DNA of 64,000 nucleotides from UBA7330 sp965243485 (lineage in GTDB: Bacteria > Bacteroidota > Bacteroidia > Cytophagales > Cyclobacteriaceae), in NCBI GenBank assembly GCA_965243485.1, contig CBDEVP010000001.1:186001-250000 (forward strand), written 5' to 3'. Made by a program: the position numbers and the translations under genes. The first letter of the stretch is position 1, and every line of letters starts with the position of its first letter. The notes beneath the pieces were generated by a model that did not search any database, was not told the origin of the DNA, and saw nothing but the letters and a program-made list of their open reading frames with translations. Below, in pieces: positions 43,650 through 53,800 of the stretch.

Positions 43650-44858
43650 CTAAACGGCTGCACTTTCCAATATTTCGCGGATCCTGCTGGCCACAATTCT
43701 CTCTTCCCCGGGATTCATCATCCAGGTGGTGATGCCGATGTTATCACTTCCTCCCACTGTTTCAATAGAAGGATGTCCGTCTCTCAACGCTGTGCGTACA
43801 TCATTCGGAGAGATCTTTACCCTGTTCTCATTCCATGAGATGCGAAGCGAAGGCACATGATTGGCAATTTCAGGTACGTGGATCTCATGTTTTACTCCTT
43901 TCACCGAGGATGCTGCCTCCCCGATGAGCTTCACCTGGGACTCCCAAAGTCTCCAGTCGGCTGCATGATCACGATTCAAATAAGCCTCCACGGCAGCCAT
44001 CATTCCCAGAACCTCTTCCTTGTTCACTTTCATGCCGCGACCCACTGTATTTCCATTGGGGGGTGCGTTTCTCCTTGCTGCTTTGATCAGGTCTTTTCGG
44101 CCTAGCAGTAAACCTGCACTTTGAGGTCCTCTAAGACCCTTACCTCCTGAAAAACATACCAGATCAAAACCCATTTCGGTGTATTTCCAAAGATTCTCGA
44201 CGGGTGGCACATCGGCCGCACAATCGATCATGGTCGGGATCTTATACTTTTGTGCAATCTCGATGAACTCCTCGTACTGTATCTTTCCACTGGGGTTGGC
44301 AAAATTCAGGAACCAAAGCATGGCGGTGTTCTCATTGATCGCCGCTTCCATCTCCTTTCGGGTTTCCACTTCTACAATCTTCACCCCGCAGTTCCGCATG
44401 GCATGGTCATAGCCCACACGATGGGTTTTCTGCGAGATCACTTCCGTTTTCATCCCAGTCATGTCCGTGGGGATCCTTACAGCTTTTTCCCCATCATCGC
44501 CTGTGAGCACTCCGGCTGTGCCCAAAGTAATGGCTGAAGCAGCTCCTGCAGTCACCATGGCGGCTTCGCATTTCAGGAGTTCTGCGATTCTTTCCCCGAC
44601 TTTGTCCTGCAATTCATTTAAACCGACATATTGTTTTGACGCATAATTGTAGGCTTCGAGAACTTCAGGGTGCATAAAAGAAGCCGTAAGCGCTGTATAA
44701 GTTCCGGCAGCGTTGATGAATGTACGTACCCCAAGCTCCTTGAAATAGTCTCGACCTGAAACTTTTTCTAAAGGCGAGTGGGCCAGGGCCTCACTTGCAG
44801 CAACTCCGGCCATCGGGAGAGTTACCAGACCTTTGATGATATCTCTTCTTTTTGTCAT
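43650..44858 (-). CDS. Tat-exported SelA-like PLP enzyme (amino-sugar-acid ammonia-lyase type)
   Basis: 402 aa. The N-terminus TKRRDIIKGLVTLPMAGVAA is a twin-arginine leader. The body is an aminotransferase-fold PLP enzyme of the SelA-like group (COG1921): GVRTFINAAGTYTALTAS, AAMVTAGAASAITLGTAGVL, Asp in TMIDCAAD and the PLP Lys240 in CFSGGKGLRGPQSAG. Known relatives include DgaE, which deaminates D-glucosaminate 6-phosphate to a 2-keto-3-deoxy acid. Tat export is unusual for such enzymes, but suits a protein that needs PLP before folding. It follows the RidA gene by 4 bases, and RidA proteins process the imines such enzymes form. Substrate inferred only. Confidence 0.85.
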   Translation of the reverse strand: MTKRRDIIKGLVTLPMAGVAASEALAHSPLEKVSGRDYFKELGVRTFINAAGTYTALTASFMHPEVLEAYNYASKQYVGLNELQDKVGERIAELLKCEAAMVTAGAASAITLGTAGVLTGDDGEKAVRIPTDMTGMKTEVISQKTHRVGYDHAMRNCGVKIVEVETRKEMEAAINENTAMLWFLNFANPSGKIQYEEFIEIAQKYKIPTMIDCAADVPPVENLWKYTEMGFDLVCFSGGKGLRGPQSAGLLLGRKDLIKAARRNAPPNGNTVGRGMKVNKEEVLGMMAAVEAYLNRDHAADWRLWESQVKLIGEAASSVKGVKHEIHVPEIANHVPSLRISWNENRVKISPNDVRTALRDGHPSIETVGGSDNIGITTWMMNPGEERIVASRIREILESAAV

Positions 44859-44862
44859 GGTA

Positions 44863-45336
44863 TTATTTTTTGTTTAAAGCAGCTATGCAATCAATTTCAA
44901 CCAGGGAATTGCCTGGTACACCTCCATAGGGAGCAATAGTGGTTCTTACCGGCGGATTTTCGCCAAAGCGACCCCTGTAAGCTTCATTCATGGCCTTGTA
45001 ATCGTTCAGATCATGGAGGTATACATTTACTTTTAATACCCGGTCCATGGCCGAGCCGGCCTTCACCAGCTCTTTCTCGATCTCATCAAGCACATGAATG
45101 GTGTGTGCGGTAATGTCTCCTTCGAAATGAGCTCCTTTTCCTGCTACGTACACCAGTCCCCCGTAAGTTTGAGAACCTGAGAACAAGGGAACCTGATCAT
45201 CGTAGGTAACATTTCTGGTCACAATTTCATCATCTGCTTCATCAACTGATGTTGTTGCTTTTGCCGCTGTAAAACCTAGAATTCCGGTTGTACCCATGAG
45301 TAGCTTTCTGAAAATTGATCGTCTGTTTGTTTTCAT
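44863..45336 (-). CDS. Tat-exported RidA (YjgF/YER057c) family protein
   Basis: 157 aa: a twin-arginine leader (NRRSIFRKLLMGTTGILGFT) followed by a full RidA domain of ~125 residues. Family features are VPLFSGSQTYGGLVYVAGKG, VLDEIEKELVKAGSAMDRVL, KVNVYLHDLND and the active-site Arg in NPPVRTTIAPYGG. Classical RidA hydrolyses reactive enamine/imine products of PLP enzymes in the cytosol. Here it is exported and sits 4 bases before the exported SelA-like PLP enzyme. That is good evidence that imine chemistry happens in the periplasm. The Arg is present, so catalysis is plausible. Confidence 0.88.
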   Translation of the reverse strand: MKTNRRSIFRKLLMGTTGILGFTAAKATTSVDEADDEIVTRNVTYDDQVPLFSGSQTYGGLVYVAGKGAHFEGDITAHTIHVLDEIEKELVKAGSAMDRVLKVNVYLHDLNDYKAMNEAYRGRFGENPPVRTTIAPYGGVPGNSLVEIDCIAALNKK

Positions 45337-45354
45337 AATTCAAATTTTAATAAA

Positions 45355-47121
45355 TTAAAAAGTTATCGATTCTTCTATATCTCCCCTTTGAGATTGCACT
45401 TCTTCCACAGAGACTCCTGATGCGCCATCTCCGAAGCGATCCCTTACAAAGGTGAGAAGATCAGATATTTGTTCATCAGTAAGGAAGCTGAATTTAGGCA
45501 TTATTCCATTGTAACCCACTCCATTTACTTCAATATTCCCTTCCAGACCATTCAATACCACATCAATCAGCCGTGATTTATCCCCAGTGACCCATGAAGA
45601 TCCCTGGAGTGGTGGAAATCTGCCTTCAGCACCCATTCCATTTCGCTGATGGCAGCCAGAACAATACACCTGGTAAATTCCTTCTCCGCCACGTTTAACA
45701 TTTTTCTGAAGATTATCTTCGACCTTATCCGGCGTACGCAGGTGCGGTAGACTCTTTCTTGCTTCCGTTACTTCAAGATTCTTCTCACTGAATTTTTCCT
45801 TATCACCTTTGAACATTACTCTCCATATTTTTCCCTGGACGGTCTCCGAGAGATATAATGAACCATCCGGTCCCATGGCGATAGCCATCGGACGATAGGG
45901 CGCATCGCTTACGTTGGCCAGCGGCTCCTCTCCGATAAAACCATCAGCAAATACTTCCCATTTGCCTGAAGGTTTTCCATCCTCGAAGGGTATAAAAGCG
46001 AAAAAATAACCCGCCTGAGGGTATGGAGAGCGGTTGGTGGACCCATGAGAGGAAACAAAAGCCCCGTGCTTATAGTGGTCAGGAAACTGGTCACCCGTGT
46101 AAAAGAACAGATCATTTGGTGCGTAATGTCCGGGAAATCCCATTAAAGGCTGATCATATTCATCACCACCTTCAAATGGCAGATCAGACCCCAGGTATTC
46201 AGGATTTAAATATCGCTTGCCTGTGAGATGGTCAAAATAATAATACGGCCAGCCTCCATTAGTGCCCTCCTCAACTTTTAAAAACTCTTCCGACGGGAAG
46301 ATGGCACTTTCCCACATTGAATAGAGATGTGGGTTTCTGCGATACATGTCATCTCTTCCGTGCACCACTACATAAAGTGCATTATCCTGAGTATTCCAAT
46401 CCATCCCCACAATGCTTCGAATACCAGTTGCATAATGAATACCGTCTTTCTGCAAAGTCTGATTGGGTTTCGATGCATCAAACTTCCAGATCCCGCCATG
46501 CTCCCCTAATTCAGAACAGGGGTATTCCCCTGGCTCTCCGGGAACGCGGTTCTGGACCTGACAGACATCCCCCGGGGCGCCAAATGGCACGTAGAGATTA
46601 CCGTCATTATCGAGCGCTATGGGCTTGGCAATGTGCTCATAGCCATGCGGATCATTCCGGTAGTCGTCCATGACGATCAACTCCGCTTCTGCATCCTGGA
46701 CCAGCTTTCCTTCCTCCATTTTGATGCGATAAACTTCACCGGCAGTACTGAAATACATGTAGCCATTATGAATACGCATGGCCGTACCATAATTCCCTTT
46801 GTCTTCGTAATTGCCGAAATACTCTATTCGATCAGCTTTACCATCATTATCCTCATCCCGCAGCCCAACGATACCGTGTGGCCTACCGCCTCGGAGCTTC
46901 ACATAAATATCCCCATTGTCATTGACAGCCATGTGGCGAGCACTCCCGATGCTGTCTGCCACCACGACCACCTCAAATCCATCGGGAACGATCAATCCAC
47001 CATTGTCAGGATCACCCGGAGGCAGATCACTTTGAGAGCAATGTGTAAAAAATGCCAGAATGATCAGTGCAGATATCCCAAAGTACCGGATCCGCTCAAT
47101 TTTACCAAAAGCCTTCAATTT
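45355..47121 (-). CDS. PQQ-type sugar dehydrogenase/beta-propeller fused to cytochrome c, lipoprotein
   Basis: 588 aa if TTG 47,121 is used (AGGA five bases upstream; it avoids overlap with the preceding gene). A start at 47,160 is possible but overlaps that gene by 35 bases. The lipid Cys lies in LAFFTHCSQSD. Residues ~45-430 form a soluble glucose-dehydrogenase-like propeller (GFEVVVVADSIGSARHMAVN, YATGIRSIVGMDW, YRPMAIAMGPDGSLYLSE). The C-terminus is a cytochrome c with YQVYCSGCHQRNGMG. Together they suggest oxidation of a sugar or alcohol with electrons passed to haem in the periplasm. PQQ dependence is assumed from family. It lies between the amidohydrolase and RidA genes. Confidence 0.88.
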   Translation of the reverse strand, partial: KLKAFGKIERIRYFGISALIILAFFTHCSQSDLPPGDPDNGGLIVPDGFEVVVVADSIGSARHMAVNDNGDIYVKLRGGRPHGIVGLRDEDNDGKADRIEYFGNYEDKGNYGTAMRIHNGYMYFSTAGEVYRIKMEEGKLVQDAEAELIVMDDYRNDPHGYEHIAKPIALDNDGNLYVPFGAPGDVCQVQNRVPGEPGEYPCSELGEHGGIWKFDASKPNQTLQKDGIHYATGIRSIVGMDWNTQDNALYVVVHGRDDMYRRNPHLYSMWESAIFPSEEFLKVEEGTNGGWPYYYFDHLTGKRYLNPEYLGSDLPFEGGDEYDQPLMGFPGHYAPNDLFFYTGDQFPDHYKHGAFVSSHGSTNRSPYPQAGYFFAFIPFEDGKPSGKWEVFADGFIGEEPLANVSDAPYRPMAIAMGPDGSLYLSETVQGKIWRVMFKGDKEKFSEKNLEVTEARKSLPHLRTPDKVEDNLQKNVKRGGEGIYQVYCSGCHQRNGMGAEGRFPPLQGSSWVTGDKSRLIDVVLNGLEGNIEVNGVGYNGIMPKFSFLTDEQISDLLTFVRDRFGDGASGVSVEEVQSQRGDIEESITF

Positions 47122-47125
47122 TGTC

Positions 47126-48373
47126 CTATTTGCCGCTATAAGGGGTCGCTGCAAGCCCATTCAGGTCCCAGACCACATTTCCATCGCGTAGGGTCAGCTC
47201 ACATACGATCTTCTGATCACCCTTCATGCTGAATCCCCGCACATCCACAAAGCCAAATTCACCTTTTTCAACCTTCAGTATCGCCACATCAGCTCCTGAA
47301 CCTACCGATAAATTACCCAGTTCCTCTCTTTTGATGATTTGGGCGGGATTCCAGGTGGAGGCAGCAACAACCTCTTTCAATGGCATGCCCAGATTCAACA
47401 GCTTGGACATGACGTTTGCCTGGCTTTTCATGCCCCCATTCATGCTGCCTGTGTGCAGGTCCGTGCTGATGGAATTGGGATAAAAACCCTGCTTCAGTGC
47501 CGGTTCTGCCTGGGAATACAGGAAACTTCCCCCACCATGACCTACGTCGAAGATGATGCCCCTTTTCTGAGCTTCAATCACAAATGGACGAACTTTTCCA
47601 TTCTCCACTATGGGTTCTCTTCCATTCACATTGGCAAAGCAATGCGTGAAAATATCGCCGGGTCTGAGCTTTTCCATAAAGAGCGTTTCCAGTGACAGCG
47701 GAGGTTCTGATCCTCCGAAATCCACCATGATGGGAATATCCGCCAGGGTCCCAGCTTCAACAGCTTTTTCAGTAGGTCCCCATTCCTCGCCAGAATAATG
47801 AGCAAGTTTTATTCCCACAATATGATCCGAGTATCTCCTGGCAACCATCGCAGTAAGCTTGGGATCCATATCATCAGCATCCTGCTCCCAGGCACCGCCG
47901 CGCATACCTTCACCGACGATATTAAGGAAAGCGAGCACCCGGGTTTTAGAATTGTCGATCGCCTGATTTTTGAAATCAAGGAAGTTTTTCCAGCCTGCTC
48001 CACCGGCATCTACCACCGTGGTCACTCCGGACCTGAAGGTAAATCCATCCGGAGGAAGGGCCGAATATCCGTCACTCAGGTAATGGTCCGGCTCGGTGCC
48101 ATAGTGATGATGGCCATGAATGTCTATCAAACCCGGAACCACGTACAAACCTTTGGCATCAATGGTCTTCTTAGATTCCTTATTGATACCGCGGGCTACC
48201 TCGGAGATCTTTCCATCGACGATCCCTACATCCATGACGGCGTCGATGTTATTTTTCGGATCTATGACACGACCATTTTTGATGAGGAGGTCCAGGGGCT
48301 GGGCTACAGCCGATCCCTGACTTACGAGAAAGATAATTGCTAATAATCGAAAAAATATCGGAATGTTTTTCAC
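47126..48373 (-). CDS. Exported amidohydrolase/deacetylase (COG3964, EF_0837 type)
   Basis: 415 aa with a Sec signal (FFRLLAIIFLVSQGSAVAQ). The TIM-barrel metallohydrolase has HGHHHYG as its first metal motif, the lysine-region VGIKLAHYSGEEWGP, later His in IFTHCFANVNG and the metal-ligand Asp in STDLHTGSM. The EF_0837 branch hydrolyses N-acyl or ester bonds of small substrates and is often next to SelA-like PLP genes, as here. Export is not usual for it. It starts a chain with 4- to 18-base gaps (PQQ/cytochrome, RidA, PLP enzyme), pointing to one pathway in the periplasm, perhaps removing an acetyl from an amino-sugar acid. Confidence 0.86.
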   Translation of the reverse strand: MKNIPIFFRLLAIIFLVSQGSAVAQPLDLLIKNGRVIDPKNNIDAVMDVGIVDGKISEVARGINKESKKTIDAKGLYVVPGLIDIHGHHHYGTEPDHYLSDGYSALPPDGFTFRSGVTTVVDAGGAGWKNFLDFKNQAIDNSKTRVLAFLNIVGEGMRGGAWEQDADDMDPKLTAMVARRYSDHIVGIKLAHYSGEEWGPTEKAVEAGTLADIPIMVDFGGSEPPLSLETLFMEKLRPGDIFTHCFANVNGREPIVENGKVRPFVIEAQKRGIIFDVGHGGGSFLYSQAEPALKQGFYPNSISTDLHTGSMNGGMKSQANVMSKLLNLGMPLKEVVAASTWNPAQIIKREELGNLSVGSGADVAILKVEKGEFGFVDVRGFSMKGDQKIVCELTLRDGNVVWDLNGLAATPYSGK

Positions 48374-48538
48374 AGTAAAAATTTTTAGAGGTAAATGAGT
48401 TTAGCTATGAATTTACATTATATCTGGTAATTATTTTAAATGGAAATAAATCTTCCTGAGTTTTATTTATAAAACAGCAGTGATTTACAAGATGACTGAT
48501 ACCATGAATGACAGCTTTTTATAGGCATCATCAATATT

Positions 48539-50806
48539 TCAAAGGTGATGATGCTGTTGTTTCACAAAGGAAACCTTGCTCAGTTTCAATTCCTCAATCT
48601 CATTCTGCCCTTCCACAATCTTTATTGAAGTATTAATATTTACATCCTTAAAACTGGATATGCTCTTATTTTGAGCAGGCCAATACACTTTCAGTTCTTT
48701 TATGGCTTTTGCCTTACCAACTCCAATCTCAGCCAGCAGACTATTACCTCCAAAACTAGCTCCTGTACCCACTCTATGAAAGATCTTTCGCTCTACCCCA
48801 TCTTCTTCGATCGTTAGCACAATTCTGGCTCCAATTGCCGACCGGTTGCTGGTCCTGCCTTCCAATGATATATTTATCCAGTTATTGGCATTGCCAACCG
48901 GATTTTCAAACAGGATGTTTTGATAATTGTCGCCTTCATATGCGCCGCCCATCACTGCATAAATGTCCTGATCCCCGTCCATGTCCAGGTCACCAAACCC
49001 AACAGCATGTCCTTTCTGAATATGTCCAAAGCCACCGCTAAAGGTTACATCTTCAAATCTTTGTCCTCCATCATTTCTATACATCTTGTTTGGGACAATT
49101 GAAAGAAAACTCGGATCGCCGGTAGCCAGGTAAAAATCAAGAAATCCATCGTTGTCCAGATCTCCAAAATTACAGCCCATGGTTGTTACAGGTTCAGTTA
49201 AACCCAGGTCGTAGGCAACATCTGTAAACGTACCATCACCGTTATTTTGATAAAGCTTGGGGCGTCTTATTTTTAGTCCATCATCATAGGGATAGAATAT
49301 ACTGGCCATCAACATGTTGGGCGGAGATATCACATCAGAAGAATACCCGGAAACGAAAATATCATCAAATCCATCATTGTTAAAGTCAAATATCCATGTA
49401 GAGAAACTTTGCAACGGCTCACTCAGACCAAGCTCATCACCCGCCTGTCGAAAAGCAAGGCCCTTTCCGTCTGAAGAATTAATGTAAAGTACATTTTCCC
49501 CACTGAAATTTGATAGATAAATATCCTCATATCCATCATTATTGATATCACCAGAGGCTACACCTTTGAAAAATCCGGTTTTAGAAATGCCTGCCTTCAA
49601 CGCAACGTCAGTAAATGTCTTGCCCGAGTTATTAATATATAGCTCACATTGGTTTTCACCGTTTGGTGTTGATTCATTGGCTATAAAAATATCTACCCAC
49701 CCATCCAGGTTAAAATCGGCCCACACGGCTGTCTGCGTTGGATGCTCTGAATAAATGCCAGTTTCAATAGTGACATCCGTGAACGTGCCATCTCCATTAT
49801 TTCTAATGAGTGAATTGGGGATTTTTCCGTAATTCTCCAGCCACGCCCCTCTCAATATGATAAAATCAATGTAACCATCATTATTAAAATCCGCGTGCTT
49901 AAGATTTAATCCTCCGGTCACCCCAACAAGCCCGGAATATGCCGTCATATCAGCAAATCCACCACTCCTGTCATTTTCAAAATACCTGATCTGATCGTCA
50001 TGGCCCCACGCAGAGACAACCATATCAAGATAACCATCATTATTAAAATCATCAATACATATACCACCGGACAATCCATTCACATCCACCCCGAGGTCCG
50101 AGGCAACATCATGGAATTTAGGGAATTCACTTTGTGAAAAGTATTCTTCGGGAATACGGAACTCTACAGGGACCTCATCCGGGTATTTACCCAAAGTCAT
50201 GTAGGCAATATTCAGGAGGTACCTGATTTCAAAATTAAAAGGTTTTGTTTCCAACAGTTCATGCAAATATTTGATGGCAATTGTAGAACCTACTGTGTCA
50301 ATGTGCTCTGCTTTTTCAGAGATTGGGATAATGCAGGATTCATTTGTATGATTAATAAGGCAATTGTCCACTTCTCCCTTACGTAGATAGGCAATAGCAA
50401 GCTGCGTTTTCAGTTCATACAGAATATCAGCTCTTTCAGGCACGATCGTCTTTTCAAAGAAGTCATGGAAACTTTGGAACACATCAATGGCCTTGTCAAT
50501 CTCACCAGCTCTCAGTAGTGCCACACCATACTCATAGACCACCAGGTTGCGCTCCGCTCCAATCTCCATTTCATCCATTTTTTCTTTGAGCTTTTCAGCA
50601 CGTTTCCGGTTGAAAATGTATTGAACATTTTCCGGGTCAATCGTTGAATATGCCTTGTGCACTCTATCTATCATTTCCTTCGTCAACTCATCCGGCTTTA
50701 CTTTGGCTTCGATTTCCACTTCCCCGGAATGCATGTGCTCGGCTGACTTAGTGCATCCAAAGAGTAAGCCTATTACAATAGAAAGAGAGTAAAAAACAGT
50801 CCTCAT
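48539..50806 (-). CDS. CRTAC1-type FG-GAP/VCBS repeat lipoprotein with UnbV/ASPIC domain
   Basis: 755 aa with a lipobox (SIVIGLLFGC). Residues ~30-210 are helical and TPR-like (KAIDVFQSFHDFFEKTI). Then come many FG-GAP/VCBS units with calcium-binding D-x-[DN]-x-D-G loops, such as CIDDFNNDGYLDMVVS, ADFNNDGYIDFII and FGDLDMDGDQDIY. The last ~100 residues match ASPIC/UnbV (GRTSNRSAIGARIVLT, then VYWPAQNKS). Such proteins are surface or periplasmic and common beside SusCD pairs; their job is not known, with glycan binding most often suggested. It follows the larger paralogue by 11 bases and shares its operon. Confidence 0.92.
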   Translation of the reverse strand: MRTVFYSLSIVIGLLFGCTKSAEHMHSGEVEIEAKVKPDELTKEMIDRVHKAYSTIDPENVQYIFNRKRAEKLKEKMDEMEIGAERNLVVYEYGVALLRAGEIDKAIDVFQSFHDFFEKTIVPERADILYELKTQLAIAYLRKGEVDNCLINHTNESCIIPISEKAEHIDTVGSTIAIKYLHELLETKPFNFEIRYLLNIAYMTLGKYPDEVPVEFRIPEEYFSQSEFPKFHDVASDLGVDVNGLSGGICIDDFNNDGYLDMVVSAWGHDDQIRYFENDRSGGFADMTAYSGLVGVTGGLNLKHADFNNDGYIDFIILRGAWLENYGKIPNSLIRNNGDGTFTDVTIETGIYSEHPTQTAVWADFNLDGWVDIFIANESTPNGENQCELYINNSGKTFTDVALKAGISKTGFFKGVASGDINNDGYEDIYLSNFSGENVLYINSSDGKGLAFRQAGDELGLSEPLQSFSTWIFDFNNDGFDDIFVSGYSSDVISPPNMLMASIFYPYDDGLKIRRPKLYQNNGDGTFTDVAYDLGLTEPVTTMGCNFGDLDNDGFLDFYLATGDPSFLSIVPNKMYRNDGGQRFEDVTFSGGFGHIQKGHAVGFGDLDMDGDQDIYAVMGGAYEGDNYQNILFENPVGNANNWINISLEGRTSNRSAIGARIVLTIEEDGVERKIFHRVGTGASFGGNSLLAEIGVGKAKAIKELKVYWPAQNKSISSFKDVNINTSIKIVEGQNEIEELKLSKVSFVKQQHHHL

Positions 50807-50817
50807 TTGAGAAAATC

Positions 50818-53800
50818 CTAAAGGGCAGAAATTGATATGTTCTGTGATGAAAGGGGTGTGAATTCAATGGCCTGTAAATAATAACTATTATTGGCCACCA
50901 GTATAACTTCTCTTTTTCCTACGCTGATAGATTTCATGTCTTTAGCATCAAAAGGTGCGAAAAAGCCACTTTCCTGAACAGAAGCAGGTTCAAAATTACC
51001 CGTCCCATCACCTGTGAGTAATAGTCCGGTGCCTGCATCATTGCGAGGGGTCTCAATTTCGGATTGATAGAGATTACCGGAAATCAGGATATCCTTATGA
51101 CCATCTCCATTATAATCACCTGTCAAAACACTATTTACGGATGACGACTGTGCGAGTGACGGTAACGGCTTCCACTCAAATCTACCATTGCCCAGGTTCT
51201 CAATATACGCTGATGCAAAGGTTTTTGCCTGCAGGTTTAAGGCATCATCCAACGAAGGCCCATATATGTCACCAAGGTTTGAATCTCCGAATTTCTCATA
51301 TGTATCAAATTTCTCTCCAAGGGATGGAATTTGCTGGGTGGAGCATGACTTACCTCTTACAGGAAATAATTCGCCATGTTCATAATAACTTAAAACGATA
51401 TCCAAACTGCCATTCCCATCGAAATCATAGCTATATACTTCAAAAGGTTCATCTACCGATGCCTTGTATTTGTAGTTTAGCCCCAGGTTACCAACAATCA
51501 GATCCTGATCACCATCGCCATCCATATCATCAGCCTTAATAGCATAATACCAGCCTTCACTTTCCTTCAGGCCATCTAATAAGCCTTTCTCAAATTTTCC
51601 TTCGGATGTTTGAGTGAACACGGTCACTGGCATCCATTCGCCCACCACCAAAAGATCGTCAAGCCCATCATTGTTATGGTCCATCCAGGTAGCGGAAGTG
51701 ACCAGACCCAGTTGACTAAGTCCGACGGCCTTCTCCATTGTAACATCAACCAGTTTACCTCCTCTATTCTCTAGCAAGTGGCTGTTGGCCGGATGGGGGT
51801 ATTTGCCGGGTACAAGCCTACCTCCAACAAATAGATCAAGATCTCCATCCTGATCGAAATCTTTAGGAATAACACACGAACCACTGCTCAAATACTCAGG
51901 GAAAAGTTTAGGATCACGGGTAAACTGACCCCGACCATTATTCAAATATAATCGGTCTCTCAGAGCAGGGTCATTCGGTTCAAACTCATTTCCCCCGCTT
52001 ACGATGAACAAGTCAAGGTCCTTATCACCATCAAGGTCAACAAGTGCCACTCCCATGTCTTCACTCATTTTGTCGTGTGTCCACGCCCCTTCTAAAATTC
52101 TATCGAAAGAGCCAGTTTTATTCTGAAGGAAGAGTGTGCCGGAAAAACCAGCCGCACCTCCCATGAAAAAGTCTTCCAGTCCGTCTCCGTTTACATCCCC
52201 TACCGCGATGGAGGGTCCAAATTGGGACATTTTGTGGGGTAAGAGTATTTCTTTAGCATAATCATCATATTCATTTTCTCTATGCAATACTCTCGACAAA
52301 CCGAGGGATTGTGCTGCATCAGCAAACATGGTTTCTTTCGCCACTTTCTTTTCGGGTGTAATTTCTTTAGCCTCCTGCTTTACCACCTTATGTGTTTCAT
52401 TTACGGCTACCCCCTCAAGAATAGACCTGGTGGAGTCATTCCAATCTATGACTACTTTTTCAATAAGATTACCACTTCCCACACCGAAGTGAACGATCTC
52501 TTCACTCTTGGACATAAACCCTCTGGCGTTGGTAATTTCATTTACCTGCCAAACATTATTTCCTTTATAGATACTGACCTTAGTCCCATATACACTTTTA
52601 TTGTCCTTTGAAGATAGCTTGAAACGAACAAAATTTCCGAGATTCTGATCCACAGAATTATTTCTGTAGAGTTGGGCATTATCGTCTATATTGTTGATAA
52701 TCAGATCCAGATCCCCATCGTTATCAAAATCAGCATATGCGGCCCCATTCGAAAGCGTGGGCATATCCATACCCCACTGCTCCGTCTTCTTAGTGAAAGT
52801 CAGGTCTCCGTTATTTTTAAAAATATAATTAGGGAGCTTATCTGTTGGTGCGAGATCAACAAAATCCATCACATCGATGATTGTTTTGGGATCGATCCCC
52901 CTTTGCCTGGCCACCTGGTTCAGGCTGTCTACCTTTTGATCATAAATACTCGACAGGTCACTGTAAAAATTATTGCTTTTTACTCCATTGGTCACAAACA
53001 AATCCTTGTAACCATCATTATCAAAATCAGCGAACAACGGAGCCCAACTCCAGTCGGTATTTGTCACACCTCCTAACTGACCTAACTCACTAAAGGAACC
53101 GTTTCCATTGTTCCTTTGTAGGGTATTGAACATGTACTGATAGTGTTTTCCATCCCTCACCTGCTGCCAGAAATCTTCCGGCGACATACTTCCCATTGTC
53201 GTCTTGATCCTTTTGTGGTCTTCCGCCATCATATCCACAACCATCACATCCAAGTGGCCATCATTATCATAATCAGCTATGTCGCTGCCCATACTGAAGT
53301 TGGAAACGTGTTTGGTAGCTACTAATGCGACATCTTCAAACGTTCCATCCTGGCGATTGATATACACGTGATCCGGTACATCAAAATCATTGGTGACATA
53401 GATGTCGGGCCAATTGTCATTGTTTAAATCACCAACAGTGGCAGATAGTCCATACCCAAAATTTCTGATTTTCCCCTCGATCGTATGATCTACAAATCGG
53501 CCATTGCCCAGATTCCTGTATAAGCGATCACTGAATTTAATATCGGAAAACTGGTGGAAGTCCAGTTTGTTACCTCTGCCGGGAATGCTTGGAGGCTGGT
53601 TCACCAGATACACATCCAGATGCCCATCCTTATCGAAATCAAAAAAAGCTGCCTGAACACTGAATCCTATGTCAGCCAATCCGAATTCCTGCGCCTTTTC
53701 AGTGAATGTTAAATCTCCATTGTTGATGTACAGCTGGTTGGCACTCTTTTCCTCTTCAAGGTATACATTCCTGCATACGTAAATATCCAGATCCCCATCA

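Noticed and set aside
45355..47160. Start at 47,160 for the PQQ/cytochrome lipoprotein
   Set aside because: It overlaps the upstream gene by 35 bases and adds 13 residues before a good lipoprotein leader; TTG 47,121 has a better ribosome site. Not fully excluded.
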